From positions 1 through 64,000 of the forward strand of contig JBDROF010000022.1 of the NCBI GenBank assembly GCA_043810345.1: 64,000 nt of DNA. Direction: 5' to 3'. Source of the DNA: QYOJ01 sp043810345 (GTDB taxonomy: Bacteria; Bacteroidota; Bacteroidia; Bacteroidales; FEN-979). The position numbers and the translations under genes are program-made. Positions 7,658-15,510 of the stretch are shown one piece after another (position 1 is the first letter of the stretch; each line of letters begins with the position of its first letter). The notes below the pieces were generated by a model. It was not told where the DNA came from. It worked only from the letters and a program-made list of their open reading frames with translations, and made no database searches.

Positions 7658-9475
7658 TTACCTGATCAGGGTGGCACTGTATTCGGTCTGGTTCCCAACC
7701 CCATCGGTCACCACCAGGTGGAACTTGTTGCTTCCTGCTTTGATCCTGTTGTCATATTTGTACACAAGCCTGTTTCGCTTGGCATCAAAGTCCATGAGGA
7801 TCCAGCGTCCATTAAGCGTGCCACGGTAATGTTTGATCCCGGAAAAATCGTCGGAGATGACGACGACAATCGTATTTTGTTTGCTGATATTCTTGTGGTC
7901 GTAGATATTTACCGGTTTGATCTTCGGTGGGATCGTATCCACACTGATGGTATACTCCCCAAACTCCCGGATATTGCCGGTCACAACCCCATCTTTGAAG
8001 CTGCCTCCCAGGCTGACAAACTTATTTTCTTTCTCCACCTTCACCAGAAGTGCTTTGCTTTCAAGCCACCTGGGAAGGGTTTCGGCCCGGATTGAGAGAT
8101 CGCACCGAAGATGAATAGGGATTTCCTCTTTATGAAGAATATGCACCCGGGCGAAGCTGCCATTTACAGGAGGGGCTGTCTGATACCGGAAATCCAGCTC
8201 CTCATATAAAGCATTCGCTGGGATGGTAAATTGGATGTTAACATTCTCATACCGGTTCTCCCGGTTCCATGCAAACAGATTCTCCGGTATTTTCTGCTCA
8301 ACTGGCCTGGTGCCACCGGGAGACGGTGGATGACTTTTCACCCAGAAGGTGATCCGGGAGGTGTTGCCGTGGACATCTTTCACTACATAGTGTATCTTGT
8401 GTGTATTCCGGTCCGCAAAGTTGACAATTCCCCTGTTGATGACCCCATCAAAAATATCCAGCTTGTTTCCCGGAGCAATATAGGATCTTAGAAAACGCTG
8501 CTTGTTCTTCTTGTTCTGGGGAAAATCAAGGATGGCATTGACATACCGGCTATCCGCGAAAGCATACCGAAGTATATGCTGACCAAATACCTTCTTCCCG
8601 TCAACCATCAATTCCACTGATTTAATTCCACACCGGATGGATGATCCTTCATGGTAATCATATGTCTCAATCCCGAAGATGATATCCCCCGAGACCATCA
8701 CGGTATCGGACGACTTGATACTGTAAACTCCATTGGTTCCGGCAGCCTGCAGAGCTAACGGATGGTCAGAGAAATTGACCATCCCTGAATTCCCGAACGG
8801 ATAGATTTTTACCCACAGGATCTGAGGCGGGATGTGATCAGTGATCGGAATTCCGTACGACAAAGGATCAAGAGGTTCCTGGGTATGGGTATCCCGAATC
8901 TCAAAATGCAAATGTGGGCCTGCCGAAGTGCCCGAGTTGCCGGAATAGCCAATCACCTCCCCTTTCCGGACCTGAATCTTCCCACTGGGAACTGTCACAT
9001 CGATTTTAAAAGACTCCTTTGAATATTGCTGATTTAGTGCATAGGTTGCGATATCGCCCCGAAACCGGTCTAAATGGGCATAAACAGTGGTATATCCCGA
9101 AGGATGATTGATGTAGACCGCCTTTCCGAAAGCCCAGGGGGAGACAAATATCCGGGAGACATACCCCTCCGATGCAGCATAAACCGGTTTCCCTGTTTGT
9201 CCATCTGTCCGGATATCTATTCCCGAGTGAAAATGGTCCGGCCTGATCTCCCCGTACGTCCCCGATAGCGAAAGAGGAAAATCAACCGGTGAACGGAACA
9301 GGGTCTGCGCGTACGACGACTGCGAATAAGCAAGCGGTGGAAGGATCATGAACAGAAGCAGGATCCATTGACAGATGCGCGATGCGGGATACAGGATACG
9401 GGATGCCGGATCCTGGTTGCCGGATGCCGGATGCCGGATGCCTGCTCTGAATATTTGGTTCATGAATTGCCTCAC
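7658..9475 (-). CDS. M23-family metallopeptidase (LytM-like), exported
   Basis: 605 residues. The peptidase domain lies at about residues 70-190. HFHSGIDIRTDGQTGKPVYAA gives the HxxxD zinc ligands and GTSAGPHLHFEIRD the HxH ligand. The remaining ~400 residues are beta-rich and have no match I recognise. It should cut peptidoglycan cross-links or act as a scaffold in the periplasm. The hydrophobic export segment ICQWILLLFMILPPLAYS is preceded by about 34 residues, of which IRHPASGNQDPASRILYPAS is a direct translation of a 7-bp tandem repeat. The natural n-region has therefore been expanded or overwritten. Starts are possible at 9475 or 9463. It follows the LRR gene by 15 bp. Confidence 0.9.
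   Translation of the reverse strand: MRQFMNQIFRAGIRHPASGNQDPASRILYPASRICQWILLLFMILPPLAYSQSSYAQTLFRSPVDFPLSLSGTYGEIRPDHFHSGIDIRTDGQTGKPVYAASEGYVSRIFVSPWAFGKAVYINHPSGYTTVYAHLDRFRGDIATYALNQQYSKESFKIDVTVPSGKIQVRKGEVIGYSGNSGTSAGPHLHFEIRDTHTQEPLDPLSYGIPITDHIPPQILWVKIYPFGNSGMVNFSDHPLALQAAGTNGVYSIKSSDTVMVSGDIIFGIETYDYHEGSSIRCGIKSVELMVDGKKVFGQHILRYAFADSRYVNAILDFPQNKKNKQRFLRSYIAPGNKLDIFDGVINRGIVNFADRNTHKIHYVVKDVHGNTSRITFWVKSHPPSPGGTRPVEQKIPENLFAWNRENRYENVNIQFTIPANALYEELDFRYQTAPPVNGSFARVHILHKEEIPIHLRCDLSIRAETLPRWLESKALLVKVEKENKFVSLGGSFKDGVVTGNIREFGEYTISVDTIPPKIKPVNIYDHKNISKQNTIVVVISDDFSGIKHYRGTLNGRWILMDFDAKRNRLVYKYDNRIKAGSNKFHLVVTDGVGNQTEYSATLIR
9374..9443. repeat. Heptamer tandem repeat inside the 5' end of the M23 peptidase gene
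   Basis: Imperfect 7-bp units (GGATGCC, GGGATAC, GATGCGC) run for about 70 bp. On the minus strand they are read in frame as repeated HPASG/YPAS-like residues just before the signal-peptide core. Confidence 0.85.
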
Positions 9476-9490
9476 CCGGTTCTCCCAATT

Positions 9491-12004
9491 TCAGTAATAA
9501 ACCACTTCACATCCAGGGTGTCCGGCTTTGAACTTTTCAATCCGTTTGGATGAGATCCTTGTGTTGAATATTTTCACTGATTTCAGGTCATTCATGTTGT
9601 TAAGCACATCGATGTTGCTGATTTTGGTGTTATAACAATCGAACACCTCCAGTTTCTGCATATTGCCCAGGTATTTCAGGTTTTTAATGGGCGTTCCGGA
9701 AAGTTTCAGAACCTCCAGATTTCCCAGGTTCTCAATCGGCCGGAGGTCCTCCACCTGGGTGTTTTCCGCATCAAGTTCTACCAACTGGGTAAGAGCTGAT
9801 AGCGGGGAGAGGTCGGAGATGGCGTTTTTGGGGAATCCCAGCCGTCTGAGCCAATTCATCCGGCTGATGGACTCCAGCGAAGTCACCCGTGTATCGGAAA
9901 AGCGCAACTCCTCCAGCTGGGAGAGGAAAACAACCGGCTGGAGTGTGGTCAGTGAGGGATTATCCCTGATCACCACGCTCCTTAGCTTGGCAATCTGCTG
10001 AAGCTGAAATTTATCCGGCTCCCGGTTGAAACCTACCTCTTTCCGAAAGATCTCCTGCCACACATCAGGAAGGGACTTCCACCAGTTTGTGTTTTCATAC
10101 GTCTGGCTGATCACCAGACATCCCGGATTTTTTCCCATGAATTCGTTGGCCTCCTCTTTCGTGATCCCTGAGTTATCTGCCAGGATCAGTTCAAGCCCTG
10201 TTAGCCTTGTCAGGGGTGAGATATCGGTCACCCTGGTATTATCCAGGTTCAAAAAGGTAAGGTTTGCCAGCGTCGCAAGAGGAACCACAGAGGTGATCCC
10301 TGTGGATTTTACATTGAGATAGCTGAGGGCGAGCAGGTCCTTCAGCGGATCCAGTGCCGTTATCGGGGTGAGGGAACAATCGAGCCATCTAAGTCTTAGT
10401 AACTCAGTGAGTGGAGTGAGCGACATAATCGAGGAGCGGCCATTGATATTCAAGCTGTCTATCGTCATGAGTGCATGCAACTGCTCGCGGGTTGGCGGGT
10501 CATCCAGGTTCCGGTAGATATAGAAAATGTTCTGCCACTCTGGCGACATTTTTTTCCACCACTCTTCCAGGGACGCGGAAGCGAAACTGACGACCACCCC
10601 GGGATAGTCGATCATAAACTGAACGGCATTCTTTTTCCCGACTAGTGTTTGGTCGCAATAAACCTTCCGGAGTGCCGGAAGAGCGGCCAGAGGTTCCAGC
10701 GTTTTCACCTGCGTGTTGTTGAATGTGACCGACTCCATTGCAGCCAGATTCTTCAACACCTCAATGGACCCGACAGGTGTGTCTGAAAAATCAAGCGTAG
10801 TAAGATTCTTCGCCCCGGTCAGTGGAGTCAGGTCTTCCACCCTGGTGTGGTTCATCTGGAGTTTCCAAAGACGCGGTAGCTCAGCGAGGGGTTTCAGGTC
10901 AGAGATCTCCGTGTGGCTGATATCCAGCACCTCCAGAGCCGGATAACTGGCCAGGATGGAGATATCGGTGATCGCTGTGGTGCTCAGGTTCAACTCCCTG
11001 ATATGGTTGCAATACTTGAGGGGGTCGATGGAGTTCACCTGCGTTCCTGAGATGTTCAGGTTTTCCAGAACATTCAGGTTTCGAAGCGGCATCAGATCGT
11101 AAACCGGTGTATTGGAGAGGTTGAGCGAGGTAAGATTGGAGAGTTTGCTCATCGGTTCCAAATCACTTACCATCGTATTGCCCGACAGGTCCATCGTTTT
11201 GTTATCGACGATCCTTAAAAACAGTCCGTAAATCCGGGAATCACTAATGGGGATGGGAATGCTATCGACCAGCGCAACCGTATCGTTGTAATGTTGCACA
11301 CTGCTCAGCATCAGGTTTTCGTCCACTTTCAGGTTTTTTCCAAAGATCTGATGCCACTCGTGCGACAAATCATTCCACCAGTTTCTCAGATCTTCCTTCT
11401 CGTTCAGTTTGATGGTGTAAATGCTGACGATCTTGATCTGCTTCTTGTTATCATCATAGTTGATCTCAAGGTAACGAACCTGGTTGGTATTGACCGAATC
11501 GCCGTCGAGGGTCGTTCCCTGCAAACCGCGGTTAGCTGTTACCCTGAAGAAGGTCTTTCCGGCATGGTTGCTCATCACAATTACCTCCTGTACCTGGTAA
11601 TCGAATATCGCCTTTTTGAAGAAAAAGTCCACATCCGTTAGATATGCCTGCACATCCTTATAAAGAGGAACAAGCCTCTTGGTGTCGAGGTCGTCCTCCA
11701 CCTGTACCTCGCTGTCCCAGAAAAACTTCAGGTAGCTGTCGTTGATGATGATCTCTTTCTCTTTGATTGAATTCTGCTTATCGGCCAGAAAGTTCAATGT
11801 GCTCTCCAGAAATTTCACGATCTGGGTGGCCTGTTGCCGATAGACCTCCATCTCCTCTTCAGGGATGGAAGAGGCTGTTGGCTTATCACTCCCTTTCGTG
11901 GTTTTTCCGGTCTCTTTTTTCTGTCCGAATACCGGATTCTGCCACAGACAGCAACTGATGGCCGCTACCAGCCAAAATGATAAAAGGTAAGGCTTAATTT
12001 TCAT
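9491..12004 (-). CDS. Exported leucine-rich-repeat protein (internalin-like LRRs)
   Basis: About 837 residues when started at the ATG that gives MKIKPYLLSFWLVAAISCC, a signal peptide ending in a Cys-rich segment (possibly a lipoprotein). That ATG sits in ATGAAAATTAA overlapping the stop of the upstream gene. From about residue 270 on there are three blocks of 22-residue LRRs of the form L-x-x-L-x-x-L-x-L-x-x-T-x-I-x-D-I-x-P-L, as in LTSLNLSNTPVYDLMPLRNL. Each block is separated by a conserved linker of the type WWKxxSPEWQxIF (three copies). LRR arcs generally bind proteins. The gene lies in a run with three uncharacterised envelope genes, which may be functional partners. Confidence 0.85.
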   Translation of the reverse strand: MKIKPYLLSFWLVAAISCCLWQNPVFGQKKETGKTTKGSDKPTASSIPEEEMEVYRQQATQIVKFLESTLNFLADKQNSIKEKEIIINDSYLKFFWDSEVQVEDDLDTKRLVPLYKDVQAYLTDVDFFFKKAIFDYQVQEVIVMSNHAGKTFFRVTANRGLQGTTLDGDSVNTNQVRYLEINYDDNKKQIKIVSIYTIKLNEKEDLRNWWNDLSHEWHQIFGKNLKVDENLMLSSVQHYNDTVALVDSIPIPISDSRIYGLFLRIVDNKTMDLSGNTMVSDLEPMSKLSNLTSLNLSNTPVYDLMPLRNLNVLENLNISGTQVNSIDPLKYCNHIRELNLSTTAITDISILASYPALEVLDISHTEISDLKPLAELPRLWKLQMNHTRVEDLTPLTGAKNLTTLDFSDTPVGSIEVLKNLAAMESVTFNNTQVKTLEPLAALPALRKVYCDQTLVGKKNAVQFMIDYPGVVVSFASASLEEWWKKMSPEWQNIFYIYRNLDDPPTREQLHALMTIDSLNINGRSSIMSLTPLTELLRLRWLDCSLTPITALDPLKDLLALSYLNVKSTGITSVVPLATLANLTFLNLDNTRVTDISPLTRLTGLELILADNSGITKEEANEFMGKNPGCLVISQTYENTNWWKSLPDVWQEIFRKEVGFNREPDKFQLQQIAKLRSVVIRDNPSLTTLQPVVFLSQLEELRFSDTRVTSLESISRMNWLRRLGFPKNAISDLSPLSALTQLVELDAENTQVEDLRPIENLGNLEVLKLSGTPIKNLKYLGNMQKLEVFDCYNTKISNIDVLNNMNDLKSVKIFNTRISSKRIEKFKAGHPGCEVVYY

Positions 12005-12824
12005 GGGTATAATTCCTGATGATTTCTTTTTTCTCTTGGTCATTTATGCGAACCAGGTTCGATATCAGCCATCCGGAGTTGTTCTGGTAGCGGTTGAAAT
12101 AGGAGACTTCGAAGTACCAGTTAGGGATCTGGAAGAAGTGAAATTTCACATGCTGGGATGAAACAAACTTGAGGTTTCCTTCCTGGTACTCTTTCAGAAA
12201 GATTGCAAGCTGGTCGGGATGGTAATCTTTTTCAAGGTAATAACCGATCTTAGTTGGATCGCCGAACATTTTACGCAGGTTCATGAAGTCCAGCTCATGG
12301 CTCATCGGGTGGAGGAAGTTATCGCCGCTGATGCTGTCTCCTACATGGTTAAAGAATCTCTCAAAGGTGGTGGAATAGACATTGGAGAGAACCCACTTGT
12401 AACCCAGGCGCTCTCTCTCCAGCTTAAAATAGAGGATCATATGAATCTTTTCACGTTTGTAAGTAAACTCCGTACTCACCTCGGCAAACCAATTATTGGA
12501 ATGGAAGTCCAGAAAGAGTGGATTTTTCTTGCCGTTCACTTCCAGAAGGAAGATCTCCCTGGTATCAACTGAGATCAGTGGACTGGAGAGATCAAACAGA
12601 ATATTCAGATATTTTTTTCGAAGTTTCGCATCGCGGAAATCACCATCGGTGCTGTAGAGTCGCTTTCCGGTGACGTCCTCTTCCCCGTTGAAGCGCCGGA
12701 AAAACTGGTTGATCTGTTTTGTTTGTGCGTATAGAATCGACTCATCGCCCTGGAAAGTTCGGATCTGTCCCTGCGAAAGAACCGAACTAACCACAAGGAT
12801 CAGGACTATTGGGATCTTCTTCAT
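11994..12824 (-). CDS. Uncharacterised exported protein
   Basis: Not recognised. About 276 residues from the ATG giving MKKIPIVLILVVSSVLSQGQ, a clean signal peptide. The frame remains open upstream to 12896, but those residues come from an inverted heptamer repeat. The mature part is rich in aromatic and charged residues with no cysteine-rich or metal motif, for example NQFFRRFNGEEDV and DFMNLRKMFGDPTKIGYYLEKDY. It appears to be a soluble periplasmic domain. It overlaps the LRR gene by 11 bp (ATGAAAATTAA) and follows another small exported protein, so it is likely part of the same complex or pathway. Confidence 0.7.
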   Translation of the reverse strand: MKKIPIVLILVVSSVLSQGQIRTFQGDESILYAQTKQINQFFRRFNGEEDVTGKRLYSTDGDFRDAKLRKKYLNILFDLSSPLISVDTREIFLLEVNGKKNPLFLDFHSNNWFAEVSTEFTYKREKIHMILYFKLERERLGYKWVLSNVYSTTFERFFNHVGDSISGDNFLHPMSHELDFMNLRKMFGDPTKIGYYLEKDYHPDQLAIFLKEYQEGNLKFVSSQHVKFHFFQIPNWYFEVSYFNRYQNNSGWLISNLVRINDQEKKEIIRNYTHEN

Positions 12825-12847
12825 CTGATTGCACATATGGATATGAA

Positions 12848-12895
12848 AAATGCAGCATGCAGCGGGAGGTTTATCTACTGCATCCTGCATGTTCA
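12848..12895. repeat. Short inverted arrangement of ATGCAG-type repeats
   Basis: AATGCAGCATGCAG at about 12849 and CTGCATCCTGCAT at about 12878 form an imperfect inverted pair in the gap between two minus-strand genes. It may form a hairpin in the mRNA. Confidence 0.5.
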
Positions 12896-12908
12896 TCGGT
12901 AGATTATA

Positions 12909-13484
12909 TTATTTAGAGGTTTCTTTGACCCGGATATCTCCCAGTAACACGTCCCAGAAGCCGATCAGTCGACCTCCAATCTGTGTCTCCTTACGTTTGA
13001 CATACACCGTGATATCCTTTTTAGTGGTATCCTCATAAACCAATCCCTTCTCCTTGTCATACCCCTGGAAGCGCTGGAAAACCGTGATCACTCCCACATA
13101 GGTTCCATCGGGTTGGCGTTCCAGATCACTCACATACTGTATCTTGTACCACTCAATTACCACCCGGTCGTAGTTCAGTTGCATCAGGCGGTCGAAATAC
13201 TTCCGGATCTTGTAGTAATGAACTTCGGGACGGGAGAGGGAGGATACCCCCATTTCACTGCCCGGCATGAACAATTCAACAGCCCGTTCGATCACCCGTT
13301 GAGCTTCTGACCATGGTGTATCTTTGTTCCCGATGATGCTGATGTATTTACTCAAGTCGCGGACCTTTTCCAGGGCCAGACTGTCGATTGCCTGTTTCCG
13401 TTGCGGGGAGATGTCATCTCTTTCCTGTGCAAACAGTCCGGCTGACAGCAGGACTAGGCCAACTATTATCAATGTTCGTTTCAT
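12909..13484 (-). CDS. Uncharacterised small exported protein
   Basis: Not recognised. 191 residues. MKRTLIIVGLVLLSAGLFAQ is a signal peptide with an A-x-A-like cleavage site. The mature domain (about 170 residues) contains PEVHYYKIRKYFDRLMQLNYDR and ends with RLIGFWDVLLGDIRVKETSK. The pattern of a helix followed by long beta-strands recalls NTF2-like or lipocalin-size domains, but I would not assign a family. It starts 4 bp after the upstream coiled-coil gene stops and is followed by another exported protein, consistent with an operon. Confidence 0.7.
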   Translation of the reverse strand: MKRTLIIVGLVLLSAGLFAQERDDISPQRKQAIDSLALEKVRDLSKYISIIGNKDTPWSEAQRVIERAVELFMPGSEMGVSSLSRPEVHYYKIRKYFDRLMQLNYDRVVIEWYKIQYVSDLERQPDGTYVGVITVFQRFQGYDKEKGLVYEDTTKKDITVYVKRKETQIGGRLIGFWDVLLGDIRVKETSK

Positions 13485-13488
13485 GGAT

Positions 13489-14304
13489 CTACTTTTTTAT
13501 AAGGTCAAGTTCTTTGATCTTTCCGGCTGCATCCAGCTGATAGGACTCCACTTTATTACGGCTCTCTTTCTGATCTTTCAGGAAGTTCAGGTAGTTGTTT
13601 ACCGTAGTTGGTTTATCGTAATCCACAATGGCTCCCTGCTTGCTGATGATGATGAGGACCGGCACATCCGGTGCTGAAAAATAGTTGAGGGCTGCCTCGA
13701 TCAGGTTGTTGGCCATGCTGGTATTCCCAGCCCGGGAAGCGTCGGCGATAGACTGGAATGAACTTTCCAGCTTGCTTGTCAATGTCATCTCAACGGAAGA
13801 ATATTTTCGCATATCGCTGATCTTCTTCTCCAGGCGTGAGATCAGCTCATCGATTTCCGAATTCCTCAGATTCTCCGCTTTGATCTTGTTCATCTCATGC
13901 TCGAGTTCGTCGGCCGAGAGGTTTTGTTTATTGACCAACAAGTCGAATAGTTTGTTTCGAGCCACCGCCACCTTTTGCTCCTGCTCTTTATGGTAGTCCG
14001 CATAGGCCTTTTTGCTCTTTTGTTGTGCCTGGAGGATCAGCTGGTTCAGTTCATCATCTCCGAAATTCTTATTGATCGCATCAGATATAGCCCTGTCCTG
14101 CTCCTCGAGGGTCATCTTGGTGGTTCCATTGATGATCTCGCGCATCTGCTTTTTGTACATCTCGATCTGTGCCTTTTTCTCCTTCCTGGTCAGTTTTCCT
14201 GACGACTTGCAGGAATCGAAGCTCACAGCAACTATTGCGATGAGTGCGATGACCACAAATGACTGCCAGCTAACGGATTTTAATCTACTTACGGTAGTTG
14301 CCAT
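13489..14304 (-). CDS. Uncharacterised membrane-anchored coiled-coil protein
   Basis: 271 residues. An N-terminal hydrophobic segment (SFVVIALIAIVAVSFDSCKSS) contains a Cys that could be lipidated, so it is either a lipoprotein or a type II membrane protein. Residues ~38-180 are highly charged and helical (KLTRKEKKAQIEMYKKQMREI, KIKAENLRNSEIDELISRLEKKI), as in a coiled coil. A compact C-terminal segment follows (APDVPVLIIISKQGAIVDY). Function unknown. It starts 8 bp after gcvT ends and heads a tight series of three unknown envelope genes plus the LRR gene. Confidence 0.7.
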   Translation of the reverse strand: MATTVSRLKSVSWQSFVVIALIAIVAVSFDSCKSSGKLTRKEKKAQIEMYKKQMREIINGTTKMTLEEQDRAISDAINKNFGDDELNQLILQAQQKSKKAYADYHKEQEQKVAVARNKLFDLLVNKQNLSADELEHEMNKIKAENLRNSEIDELISRLEKKISDMRKYSSVEMTLTSKLESSFQSIADASRAGNTSMANNLIEAALNYFSAPDVPVLIIISKQGAIVDYDKPTTVNNYLNFLKDQKESRNKVESYQLDAAGKIKELDLIKK

Positions 14305-14312
14305 GATTCGGG

Positions 14313-15404
14313 TTATTGAGGTTTGTAAAACGGTAATGCTACCACTTTTGCTTTCAGGGCTTTATCCCGGATTTTTATAACTATTTCACTTCCTTCCTTT
14401 GCCAGGGTTTTCGGCACATACCCCATGCCGATCGCTTTTTTTACAGCCGGACCCATCGTTCCGCTGGTGACCTCTCCAATCAATTGACCCTGCTCATCCA
14501 TGATTTCGTAACCATGCCGTGGGATTCCCCGGTCGATCATCTCAAAACCAACGAGTTTTCGCGAAACGCCTTCCGCCTTCTGAATCAATAACGCATCCTT
14601 ATGAATAAAATTTTTCTCCTCTGTGAATTTTGTAATCCACCCCAAACCGGCTTCGAGAGGCGAAGTGGTGTCGTTGATGTCGTTTCCGTAAAGACAAAAA
14701 CCCATTTCGAGTCGAAGGGTATCCCGGGCAGCCAGTCCGATAGGCTTGATGCCAAATTCGGCACCCGCTTCCATCACCGCTTTCCAGATCCGTGGTCCAT
14801 CTTCATTGGCCATATAAATCTCACACCCTCCTGAGCCGGTGTAACCCGTAGTGGAGAGGATCACATCTTTCACCCCGGCAAAGGTCATCTTTTTGAAGGT
14901 GTAATACTTCATGTCGGGGAGGGGTGTTTCCGTCAGCTTTTGCATCGCTTCCAACGCTTTGGGTCCCTGGATGGAGAGTTGGGCAATCTCGTCGGAGGCG
15001 TTGTAGAGGATCGCGCCCATTTTGTTTTGCTTATTGCACCAGGCCCAGTCTTTGGCGATATTGGCCGCATTGACCACCAGCAGGTAGTTCTCCTTGTTGA
15101 TCCGGTAAACCAACAAGTCGTCCACAATACCCCCTTCATCGTTGGGAAAGCAGGAGTATTGAACCTTGCCGTCAAACAGCTTCGATGCGTCGTTGGAGGT
15201 GACCCACTGGACAAATTCAAATGCTTCAGGACCCTTCACCCAGAATTCACCCATGTGGGATACATCGAACACACCCACCCCATTTCGAACGCTTTCGTGT
15301 TCGATATTGACACCTTCGTACTGCACCGGCATGGTATATCCTGCAAACAAGACCATTTTAGCTCCCAACTCTTCGTGAAAGTTCGTAAATGCAGTCCGCT
15401 TCAT
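14313..15404 (-). CDS. gcvT: Aminomethyltransferase (glycine cleavage system T protein)
   Basis: 363 residues, the usual size. Diagnostic stretches are MPVQYEGVNIEHESVRNGVG, FDVSHMGEFWV, NDEGGIVDDLLVYR, GYTGSGGCEIYM and LAARDTLRLEMGFCLYGND, which frame the folate site and the catalytic Asp. It transfers the aminomethyl group from lipoyl-GcvH to tetrahydrofolate, giving methylene-THF and ammonia. The rest of the glycine cleavage system (GcvH, GcvP, Lpd) is not in this window. The GcvH-like proteins near 39 and 42 kb are different. A TAATTTTG box about 42 bp upstream is a likely promoter. Confidence 0.97.
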   Translation of the reverse strand: MKRTAFTNFHEELGAKMVLFAGYTMPVQYEGVNIEHESVRNGVGVFDVSHMGEFWVKGPEAFEFVQWVTSNDASKLFDGKVQYSCFPNDEGGIVDDLLVYRINKENYLLVVNAANIAKDWAWCNKQNKMGAILYNASDEIAQLSIQGPKALEAMQKLTETPLPDMKYYTFKKMTFAGVKDVILSTTGYTGSGGCEIYMANEDGPRIWKAVMEAGAEFGIKPIGLAARDTLRLEMGFCLYGNDINDTTSPLEAGLGWITKFTEEKNFIHKDALLIQKAEGVSRKLVGFEMIDRGIPRHGYEIMDEQGQLIGEVTSGTMGPAVKKAIGMGYVPKTLAKEGSEIVIKIRDKALKAKVVALPFYKPQ

Positions 15405-15445
15405 GAGGTTATTATTGGTCCTATAAACCGTTCTGGAGATCGCTG

Positions 15446-15453
15446 CAAAATTA
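15446..15453 (-). promoter_or_regulatory. Bacteroidetes -7 box (TAATTTTG) for gcvT
   Basis: Exact TAnnTTTG on the minus strand, 41 bp before the gcvT ATG. It lies in the divergent region shared with the sugar-dehydratase gene. No -33 element is evident. Confidence 0.5.
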
Positions 15454-15496
15454 GAAAAAATAATCAGGGATCATGGTGATGTTCATATTTATATAA

Positions 15497-15504
15497 TAAC
15501 TTTG
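15497..15504 (+). promoter_or_regulatory. Bacteroidetes -7 box (TAACTTTG) for the dehydratase gene
   Basis: Exact TAnnTTTG ending 6 bp before the ATG at 15511, which predicts a leaderless or nearly leaderless mRNA. It also argues against the longer TTG start at 15502, which lies inside the box. Confidence 0.6.
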
Positions 15505-15510
15505 CCGGCT

